Below, piece after piece: positions 29,501 through 41,200 of a stretch of DNA of 64,000 bases. The first letter of the stretch is position 1, and every line of letters begins with the position of its first letter. The notes under the pieces were generated by a model. The model saw nothing but the letters and a program-made list of their open reading frames with translations, did no database searches and was not told where the DNA came from. The position numbers and the translations under genes are program-made. Location of the stretch: contig OX235273.1 in assembly GCA_944472155.2 (NCBI GenBank), positions 2,019,204 through 2,083,203 on the forward strand. The letters run 5' to 3'. Origin of the DNA: Trichobilharzia szidati. Taxonomy: Eukaryota; Platyhelminthes; Trematoda; Strigeidida; Schistosomatidae.

Positions 29501-32500
29501 AAAGATACATGTAGATTTGTATACACAATTAAACTTAACTTGAGAAGGATATCTGTCGACTTTTGATTGCAACAAAGAACATGTTGTCCGATAAACGGGA
29601 ACCAACTTAGCTACAGGACAGGCTGTCGTCAGTAACGGATTCAGTTTTAATGTTGACTATCCCTGCAATATTATCTATCACCTTCAAAATCGAGTTGAAT
29701 GAAGACAGGCTTTTTTCTCAACTGTGATTTGTTTGACACTTGAGCCTTCATATCTTCCGTACTTGTTTATGAATCTCCAAGCGTAACCATTTTTTTCAAC
29801 CCCTCTGTAGAGCATATTATCCCGGCTCTCAACTTCATCGACTTTTAAAAGGCCTTTGACAGCGCCGATCGATAGGTGATTTGGCAGCTGCTTCGCTACT
29901 ATGGGGTGCCGCCAACAATTATGCATCTCATCCAGCTGTACTACAATGCTGCATGCCAAGTAATCCACAATGGGAAACTTACGGAATCCTTCGAAGTGAG
30001 GACAGGAGTAAGACAAGCTGGCTGCCTACTATCGCCAATGATTTTCCTGATTGCAGTAGATTGGATAATGTGACAAACAGCGGGGAATGAGGAAGCAGGC
30101 ATAAAATGGACTCACACAAAAAACCTGGAGGATCGGCACTTCACCAATGATATATGTCTTGTCTCCCACAAACTGGAAGATATGCAAATGAAAAGCAACA
30201 AGTTGTCAGAAGAAGCATCAAGGATAGGAATTCAATGAACGTAGAGAAAACAGAGGTAGTGAAGATTCCTGGACAAGAAAAACAACAGACAACGATCAAC
30301 ATAAATGGGAGGAACCTGAAAGAAACAACCTCCTTAACCCACCTACCTACCTGGGAAGCATCGCTTCAACTACAGGCTGACGGAACTCACGAGGATATCA
30401 AAGCAAGAATCGGAAAAGCAAGACAAGCCTACATTACTCTCAAGCCTGTGTGGAGGTCAACAGCACTCAGCATCAAAAATAAGATATGGATTTTCAACTC
30501 CAATGTGAAGTCAGTCAGTGCTACTCTATACGGATCAGAGACTTGCACTGCGCGTCATAAAGAGCATCTCAAACAAACTACAGACCTCCATTAACAGTTG
30601 TCTTCGCTCAATACTCAAGATCAGATGGCCTGGCCAGAAAAGATCAGCAACGGGGATCTTTGGGAGCGAACTAACTCAGCAGGAACCGATTGTGAAACAA
30701 ATAGGCAGGAATAAATGGAGATGGATTGGCCATACTCTGAGGAAACAATGCATCATGTGACAACACTAGACAAGCCATTGCTCGAGTGGAACCCGAATGG
30801 GAAGCGGCGAGTTGGTCGTCATTGCAAGGGTGACTTGGAGGAGGTCATGTGAGGGGGAGATGAGAGCGTGTGGGCAGACTTGGAGCCAGGTGAAGACTCT
30901 AGCAGAGAACCGAACGCAATGGAGACGCACGGCTGAAGCCCTATGTTCCTCTAGGAATTAAAGGAAACAATAATAATAATAACACAGAGTTTTGACTAAT
31001 GCTCATTTATAGCAATTGATGGCATAGTACTCTAAGAGGATAGTCATAAATCTAAGAAGAAACTAATAAGCAACAGACAGTACAGACTAAAATAATGCCT
31101 TATTCAGAAAATTTAATATTGTTTCTAATTTCACTAATATTTTCATTATGTAATTAGTGAAGTTTAATTTTATTTTCATGCATTCACCTCTTCATTCCTT
31201 AAAATTCTTTCAAATTTCAAAAATAAAAAGGTGACGAATGATTTGATTCCATTCATGATTATTTTAACTGTGATTATGGTTGGTTATGCGGTAGCTGCTC
31301 AATCGATCGCCTATCCTAATGGTTTATTCACTAAGGAGAACATGACGCTGAGTAAGTTTCTTGTGGTGATGATGATGACGATAATAATAATACATTTTAT
31401 TGATTTTTTTCTGTATGAATGAGTATCCAAAATATTCATAGTATTTAGGTACTGTGTATGAAGCAGGAGACTGCTGGTGTAATATGACTATATACAAGAA
31501 TAGAAAGGATAAAAAGCGTTATTAAGCTGGATGATGCGTATAAAAAAAGTCACAAGAATATGCTAGAGTTCAGCAAAGACGTTCCTTTTATAAATTTCGG
31601 TAGATCAAGAAAGGCCAGATTTACAATATAAAATTACGCCATTTTATTTCACAGGTTATATTCACCTGTAGGTTAACTTGAGTGACAATGATTACTTCAT
31701 TGTTGGAATGTGACAGTCAAGGAAATGTTACGTAAATTAGGACATTCAGAATGTAATCATCAAAGTCTTTTTCAAATGAAGTCATTATTTTTTGTTATTC
31801 CTTTACGTTCCCAGTGGAACATAGGGCTTCAAGCTAGAGGTTTGAAGTTTCGGTAGCAGTGGTGTTTCTACTTTTGCGGATTGGGTTGCTAGCCTCATGC
31901 CCAACATTCCCTCTTTACCAGTCTTATTACTGGCTTAGCGAGGTAAAGGAGTGCGTCCTCCGGGATTCGAATCTGCCTGGTTGGCGAGCATTCTACCGCT
32001 GTTCTACCGACGCGAAGTTATCTAACATTCATGTATATGCGAAAATAGAAAATGAGGGAATTGAGAGTAGATAGAAAAATGGAAAAAATTATGAACATTA
32101 CCAGCTAATGAGAATATTGTGTTTTAGTCCACAAGATTAAAACTAGCTCAGCAGGCAACAATCACTAATATAAATGATTATTCGATCAATGTAATCGAAA
32201 TCGAATTGCAGTCAACAAAAACTGAGAGAATTATAACATTCTGTTTTCTTCATTTAGAGGTTCGGTTGAAGGTGTCCCATTATGACTATTTCGGCAAGTT
32301 GTGACTGATGAGAATCTGTGGAATATGATTATGTCAGTTTATACTGAAAATTTAGCCTTTCTTGTTTTATCAAAGTTAAAAATAGGGAATCCATGTTAAA
32401 CTAAGAAGTTAATTGGTGGATGGTGACTATCGGTAGGATCCAAGATGCGCATTTCGTCCACTGGACAACCTTGGAGTACTGGACAGCTGTTTCATTCTAG

Positions 32501-35171
32501 TTTGAGACTCATCGGTGTTATTCATCCACTGGGGTCGAATCCAGGAACTTCGAGTTATAAGGCGGATTCATAGACTACTCAACCACTAGAAACCAATCCA
32601 GTGGCTAACCCACGAATTCCAACTTCTGACAATTCGTGGAGGCAATCGACAGGAAGCCTTGGACCTGGGTTTCGTGCTATCTGGCACTCGTCAGAAAGGC
32701 GTATCTGTAACTTTGAAGGAACTCATGTCCCTTCTGAGATGCGAACCCACGTCACCGATTGCTGCAGTCAGAGACATTACTACTCAGCCATTCGGTCTAG
32801 CGACTGACCTCCTGTAGGACTGTAGTGGGTATTTTCATTGGACACTAGTAACTAGTGTGACGTGTCTAGTCCTTTCTTTGGTGCAGACTGAATTCTATCA
32901 GTTATGTTTGCAATGTGGCACTAACTGCAGCAGTGGATGACGCGGGTTCGAATCTCAGAAGGGACATGAGTTCCTTCAAGGTTGCAGATGCGTCTTGCTG
33001 ACTGATGAGTGCCAGCTAGCACGAAACCTAGGTACAAGGGTTCCTGTGGCCGATTGCCTCTAACCATCTAATATCATCAAATCAATGTGCACCGTGACGG
33101 CGAGCTACCTAGAGTGGTGGCCACATTGCAAACCTGACTGATAGAATCCAGTCTGTACCGAAGAAAGTACTAGTGTCCAATCAAAGTATATATATATTCT
33201 CTATTCTGTTTCTCCAAGTTCCCTTTGTTGCCACTTTCCATATCTCCGGCATAGGCGGCGTTGCGTCATTGTGATTGCACGTATGCGGTGTCGAACCGAT
33301 AATAATAATTTGCTTTATTCTAAAACAGTACTTGTGATACAGAATGGAATTCTCAGCATTTTTACTACAGTATTGCATCCACTTAGTACATTATCAATAA
33401 ATAGAATTCTACATAGATTGAGGAAACCACAGTTCATTATTACAACAATACATTGGCATGTCAGTAGCAAAGGTAAAGCTGAAACAGTGTTTGAAGGTGT
33501 TAGAAAAGTGGGAGCTGTCTTATTAACTGGCGTAAGCGAGAGAAAGAAACAAAGCAGCACGTAACGGAAAAGGAGAGAGCGAGAAAAGGAAGAGAAAGAA
33601 AGAAAATGTTGTACCTATAAATTATATGAGTTGGAAAGACGAGATCCAGTTGTTCTACTGACTATTTAATGAATTATAGGTGTCACGCCTAGTACTTTCT
33701 TTATCGCACAGAACACGAGCTAAGTAGGGTATGGTTGAGTTTTCGTAGTTGCTGGTACGAGCATATAGTTTTCTATATAGGCTTCTGGTTTTACCTGATG
33801 AGATGCAAAGGGAGAGTTGTGAGTGAAGAGGGTGGTGTGAGTTAGATAAAATGGATTTAGCCCAAGCTTCAGTAATTAACCCCCTGTCTCTTTCCATCTG
33901 ACTGTATTGCTTTTTATTACTTACAGCCTGCCCCGACAAAATATAGTGATGTGATTATGAGCAGTAATTTATGCTCGAAACCTTGCCATCCAGTTGTTAA
34001 TACTGGATCGCTGTGCGATATTCAAAGTTAACTGTTTCACTGTGTGATATATCTAATAAACAAACTAATATGGAATTAACATATCTAATATGGAATTTCA
34101 CTCTACCACAGTGCCCAAGTTCTACACTTACATTGATAATATTTGTTATCGTTACAATAACAGCCAGTTATGTGCCGGATATATTTTTACGCAGAATAAC
34201 AGATTAGTTATGGGGCGACAGAATAAATAATATTTGAGTGTGACAAACGTGATCTGGGCTGAATTCGGTTACAAAATATTGTGAAATGGGAGACAAAGGG
34301 GGAAGGAAAATTGACATTTCAGTTCAAGGTTATAAAAGGTGTCAAGTGAGTGGCTAGTACAAATTAGTATGTATTAAAGATGAGATAGTAAGACTGCAAT
34401 GAAAAGTTCATCTTGAATAACCAATGTGTGAAATGAAGGCAGGTGGAGGCATATATTGAGAAAGGAGATAATATTACTAATAGCATAAATGGGAAATTCG
34501 ATGGTATTCAGAGAATGTTTGCATGAAGGGTAAAAATTATGACGAATAATAATTTTTAGTGTGTGTGTGGGCACACATACACAGGGAGGAGTAATCGTAC
34601 TTTGCATATGACGGTGGGATAGCATACCCCGAAATGGTTAGAAAAACAAATGAATTCTGGAAAACCAATAGATGAAGATGGCAGACTACCAACTTCGTTT
34701 ATAGCCAAACGTCTAATCGAGATGAACCATAAGGTTGATGTTAACTCAGCCTTTATGGTCATCTATAAAAACGGTCAAGCACGTTTACTGAAATACGCTG
34801 AGGCTATAGCCATTCATAAACTTAACCCCCCCTTGTGTATTCAAAAACAGTTTGTTATTACTCTTAACCTACCTTGGTAATCCTTATTTTGATTGGATTA
34901 CCAAGCGTTGTGTTAATCATTCTTAAATCTTTTTTTTGTCACTTTGTTTAATTTAATTACCCTTAATTTTTTCATATATATCGACTGGACAAGTAAATAT
35001 GTGATCAGATTGTTCGAAATGTATTGCTGAAATACATCACATCACATTTTTCAAATAATCTCCGTCTTCTAATAACGCTATCCGAATTAAAAGAAAAGAA
35101 AGCCAAGCGGGTTAAGCGTGTAATGACAGAAGGCAAGAGTCAGGCAACAGATCATTTATTAAGGAAATCAA

Positions 35172-35215
<44 letters not shown>

Positions 35216-38200
35216 TGTACATTACTATGGATATTTAAGTAAACAAAGACAGTCTTCCGATTGGTTGTTTCTCACTTAAAATTAATCTTTCATCTCTTTG
35301 TGACTGTTTCTTGAATGTCAAATCATCTATATGTTAACTGCATCCGCCTACGCAAAGTCTGCTGTGGTCGGTTTTGAATCAATCTTTGTTCACATTTTCT
35401 CACGACAAATCTTGGGAACGTAAATATTGACGTAAATTACTGTCTACCAATTTGGCTAGTAGACAGCTCTCACCACAAGGGGAAGAGTCACTCTTGGTGA
35501 GAAGAAGAATCATTGATCCATGTAGGGCCACGATAGGAACAGCGTCTGGACGTGTTCTTTTTTAATACACAGATGCGGTTTAGTCGCCCTAATTGCCACA
35601 GCTTCAGTTATATGCAACGGTGTCTCAGGCATCCAGGTGCACTCTATTGTGACTAATCACCATCATTGTTGTTTCGCATTACACAATACTCTGTAGTTGG
35701 ATTTGTCCTAGGTCAGTTGTCACACAAATACTACTATCTGTTTTGTTACACTATGAGAACTAATCTATTCTTAATTAGTGGTTGGTGACTAGCAGTGGAA
35801 TCCAGGACAACGCACATTTCGTCCTATTTGGGACTCATCATCTGGATGTACCTGCATTTCTCAGTGAGTGATGATGTTCTCAGCGAGGCTTGATGGGAAT
35901 ATCTTAAATTCAATTAATCTATTCTTATTCTACGTAGAAATGTATTCACTGAATAATTGGCCATTATTGTAACGATAACAAATATTATCATTTTATTATA
36001 GTAAGAACCTAAAGAGGCTTTACTGAAAAGAAAAATGTCTTGGTTCATAAGTGTTCAGATAGAGAAATATGTGAGTATCGAATTAATATCGTAGACTTAA
36101 AGATATTCAGTCCTTTATTAGTTAATTTCTCCGGTAAGATTAAAGAAATACGCCTACTCTGAGGTTGAAGTTAATCAGATTTACTTCTGCAATACAATTT
36201 GAGCAGTTTGCTCACATATTGACTTATCAAATCCGCTGATACAAAAGACCGAAGAGAAGTTAAAAGATTCTCCTATTAGCCGTTGTCAAACAAATATCGG
36301 AGAGTAAATAGAATAATGAGAGATAAGAGGAGAATAAATAGGCAGGCACGAGGAAAAAGAATGATCAGACAAGGAATACAAAGATAGATTAAATGCGAAG
36401 CGGGAAGTTCTTCTTTTTTTCGTATATCCTCTAGCGTGGATCCATAATGATTACGAGTTCAGCAAACCACTCTAATTAATCCTTTTTTTTATAAAAAGTT
36501 CTGAAAGCCGTTTCGGTATTTATTTTTGCAAAAGCATGGTTACTGAACAAAGAATATTCTTCTCGGTAAAGCCTTCTTTATCAGTTTCTACAGTTATATA
36601 TACATAATAGCGAATGAATGAATTAGTGTTATTAACATCATTAATGTTATATGAATAACATAGAATCAATAATAATAATATCAACGGATTACAGTTCGAT
36701 AGCATCAACATAACAATACACACTGATTATCAAAGAAATTGGGAAAGAAAATAATACAAATTCATGAATTTATAGTCTCTACTGAAGGTCAGGGTAGTAG
36801 TAAGGGCTGGACTTGGTTCTTTTGAAAACAAAGCACTAGTTGTTTCACACGAATCTCAATAGCCTCTGCCGTTTGGAGTATGTGGCACCTGAATGTTTTT
36901 AGCAAATGTTTTGATACCCGATAGATGACAATAAGGATTCTTCAATGCTGGCTGGTTTTGTGGCCGGTTTTGACCAGCTGGTCCGATATCGAACTGTTGA
37001 TGGTTATTGCTGCACCTTTACTTAGCCAAACTGGTAGATATTCCAGAGCGAGTACGAGGGATTAAGTTCCTAGAGCAACGGCCAGTATAACTTGCTCCAG
37101 AAGCGCAGTTAAAAATTTTAATGAACATTTTTAATGAATTAATTTTTGCATTTATAATTATTAAGTAAACATAACTCAGGTCTAAACGCGCTGTACTATG
37201 TTACAGCAACAGAAATTCAGGCAGAGAACTATTATAATTTAATTGAATTTTAAATTTTTCCCGTCGATTGATTGGACCGAAGTGCTCGGTCTCAGGTTGA
37301 CATGTCGGCTTCTTGAGCAGATGCTTCGACGATGTCTGGGCATTTAATTAGTATTTAATTGGTGGATGGTGACTAGCAGTGGAATCCAGGATGCGCATTT
37401 CGTCCTACTTGGGACTCATCATCAACTGGATGTACCTGCATTTCTCAGTGAGTGATGATGCTCAATTCAATTAAATCAATATGACCCGTTGCACAAGAGC
37501 TGGCTCTCATGGCCCAAGTGGTCTGGTGGATAACACTTTGGCGTTGGGAACTATGGGCACTGGGTTCGAGCCTCGGTGGGAACATCATCACTCACTGAGA
37601 AATGCAGGTACATCCAGATGACGAGTCCCAAATAGGACGAAATGCGCGTTATCCTGGATTCCACTGCTAGTCACCATCCACCAATTAAAAACTATTATAA
37701 TTATTTGTTTTATCTCTTTGAATTCCAAATCAAACATAGGGCTCAAAGCTAGAGCTTTGAAGTTTCAGAAGCACTGGTTCTATCTTTACGGGACGGTGCT
37801 ACTAGCTTCACATCCAACCTTCCTCTTTACTAGGTTTCCTACCCACTTGGCAAGATAAGGGAGTACATATACTGGGACTCGAAGCCCGGACCACTTGAGG
37901 CGTGGTTGGTGAGAGTTCTACCGCTGACCCACCCATGCACAGCAGAGAATTAACCAGCGAATTATTATTATTACTGTTTCCTTTAACTCCTAGAGGAACA
38001 TAGGGCTTCAGCCGTGCGTCTCCATTGCGTTCAGTTCCCTGCTAGAGTCTTCACCTGGCTCCATGTCTGTCCACACGTTTTCATCTCCTCCAAGTCACCC
38101 TTGCATTGACGACCAACTCACCGCTTCCCTTTCGGGTTCCACTCGAGCTATGGCCTGACGCGTGATGTCACCTAACGGCCTCCTCAGACAGTGTCCAATC

Positions 38201-41200
38201 CATCTCCACTTTCTCCTGCATGTTTGTTGAGAGATTGGTTCTTGTTTTGTTTGTTCCCATAGTTTCTTGTTGGTGATTCTATCCGGCCATCTGATCTTGA
38301 GTATAGAACGAAGACAGTTGTTGATAAAGGTCTGCAATAGGCTGTTGGAAATATTCTTTGTGACCCGCCGCCAAGTTTCTGATCCGTATAGAAGAAGTGA
38401 CTGACTTGACATTTGTATTGAAAATCCGAATTTTGTTGTTGAAGCAGGCTGAGTGACGAAGATTTCCAGATTGGTTTCAGGTTGATGAATGCGTTTCTCG
38501 CCTTCTCGATTCTCGATTTGACATCCTCGTCCGTTCCTCCTGTAGTTGAGACAATGCTCCTTAGATAACTGAATGAAGTAACCTCTTTCAAATCCCTCCC
38601 GTTGATGGTGATTGTCGCTGGATGTTGCTATTATGTTGTTGTTGGTTGGCTGGTTATTTTCATAACCTCCGTCTTGTCTATGTTCACCTGGAGTCCTGTC
38701 TTCGCCGGCTGCTTCTTCGACCAGTTTGTCGGTTTTCACTTGTAAGTCTTCGATTTTGTGTGCAATCAAACATAAATCATCCACGCGCGAAATCCAGGTC
38801 TTCTAGGTTCTTCACGTCGGTTCAGGATATCCCTGTCTTCTCGTTTCCTACTGTCTGATGCATAATCCAGTCCACCACAATTAGGAATATCATTGGTGAT
38901 AATAAGCACCCTTGTCTGACTCCTGTGTTTACTCTAAACGCCTCGCTGAGTTTTCCGTTGCGGATGACTTGACATGTGCCGTTGTCGTACAGCTGTTGAA
39001 TAAGGTTGATGAATATTTGGGGTATGCAATATTCATCAACCTTATTCAACAGCTGTTATGTAATAAGATGGACAATTAAATGAATGAGTTGTAATCAGGA
39101 TGCACACAGAGACGAAGGAAAATATGGAATTACGCAAGGAGTTAGGAAGACAAGCAAACCAAAACCAAGTGAGTAGGAATCAGCAAGACTGCTATCACGG
39201 TAGTAGAGGTGGTTGGATACATTTTTCTTCTGTATGCGTACCTCCTGTTTCTCTATTTGAATAGCTAGAGCCTCAGCCGTACAAAGTGTACCGCCTTTGT
39301 GGAAACATTCTGGCAACTAGTCAAAACCTAGAATGTGTTTATTGTTTGACCACTAATCAACTCCCATCAACGATATCATAAACTTAAAAAATAAACTGAA
39401 GTAATGATTTGATGGTGTCTGCTTAGATCATAAAAAGTAGAAGATGAACACTTCACACTGTGTATTAATTACGAACACAGTCAGTTGTCGACGTCTTTTG
39501 TTTTCTTTTAAACCTTGATTCTCTTACTTCAGTAACATGTAAATGAGTTCACGTGGTTGGCGGCTGTTGTTTCTTCGCCTTATATGTACCTTTAAGGTGC
39601 AAATACTTCAACAGGTATTTAGACAACGAGCGACCACTTACTGAACTAAATCAGATACACTTAGTAATCAGAAACTTTGACACAAATCACTGTCATCAAT
39701 TGGTTCTGCTCCGAATTGTTAGATGATCAGTCACTGTCATGAATTTTAACCTGTAGGTTGCGGAATTCTACCCCTCAAATTTGCAAATACTCCTTGTTAC
39801 TTAACTACCGACCTCCGTCCATTAAATTACGTACTAAACACTGATTTCCTCTAGTGTTTTTATTAATTTTTCGCTCATACTCAGGCCATGAGATGGAAGT
39901 AATTTTAAAATCAGAAACTCTTGATTTGATTTGAAAAAAAAATTAGCGTGATGATATTTATTACTGATACAGCTTGGTAACACATCGTAATTCTTCTTCT
40001 TTCTGGTTCCGATTTAAACGCAGTATTTCAGTAACTTAAAGTTATTTTAATTTCTTTTCCTCAGTCGCTTTTCTCTGGTTACAAGATTGCCTGTAAGCAT
40101 TTGCTTCTCCCTCACATAAAGTCTCTCATGTCACCATTGGATGTCTAACTCGTTGTCGCTTCTTCGAGTTCCATTCTACCTGCTAATGATTGGTGTCATT
40201 CAGCGGTCTCCTCGGCATATGTCCAATCCACTTATATTTCTTTTTGTGTATTTTTTAGACTATGGCTTCTTAGTTGGTTCACTGACTGACACTGTTACCC
40301 GCCGCCTATCCCCTCTGGATATCTGATCTTCACTATGTAGCGAAATCGGTTATTAATGAAATTCTTTTCATGCATAGGAGCATGATTCTACACCAGTTCT
40401 TGAAAAGATTTAAGTCCCCACCTTCTGTGGGAGTCTTACAAGGTAGCCTAATCTTCCAATCAGTAATTATCCTTCCTCTCTTCCAAACCCTGTGTAACAT
40501 TTGTCCGAGTATATCCACTGACATCTCTAAGTCCCTTTTCGGTACTTCTGGAGAAATTCTTTGTAGTCGATAACGCTTTCCCAGCTTTCACGTTATTTTT
40601 GCTGCTATCTAGACTGATACTAATTGTATCAAGCAGAGGATTGACATTCGAGTTATGGTCTACCTTTCTAGGAACTTGTTTCAAAGAAAAAAATAGTTTT
40701 GACAATTCATCGTCAAATAACATTTACTATTTCAACTGACAAGGATAACGTTTTTGTAAATAATTAATATGATATACGGTTGAGACATAAGTGAGGACTA
40801 CTCACCCTGTTATTATTATTTATTCAGTATTTTCATGTAATCATTGTGACATGTTCATGAATATATTTTTGTATTAATATTACTAAGAAATGCTACCTTC
40901 AATTGAGTTGTCATCAATGTTTACTTTTTGATTTCTATTCTATTTTGATTCTCACTACGCTTCATTCATCTCCAATGCGAAATATACACGCCACACTACA
41001 CTACTGGCACATAGACTCTGAGATTAAGCATATGACATTTGCAGATATCATCTTTTCAATGTATACAACCGCGTATTTTCAAATGTTTGGTGATTTCAGT
41101 TTAGATGCATTACAAGGAGAAGGTAAGTATAACAATAATAATGATAATGACTGTTTATCTTATGAATTATTTATGCCTTTCTGCATTTATTTCGACTTGA

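Noticed and set aside
22280..35080. Direct and inverted repeats as a possible CRISPR-like array
   Set aside because: Repeat units are hundreds of bases long, irregularly spaced and encode Penelope-like C-termini; this is a eukaryotic genome.
35176..35214. (AT)n tract as regulatory element
   Set aside because: A simple microsatellite inside a solo LTR; nothing else supports a regulatory role.
41045..41122. Shorter pore exon as the sole form
   Set aside because: The upstream acceptor at 41013-41014 is also in phase and its extra residues fit the usual spacing between S5 and the pore helix, so I kept the longer form and reported the choice.
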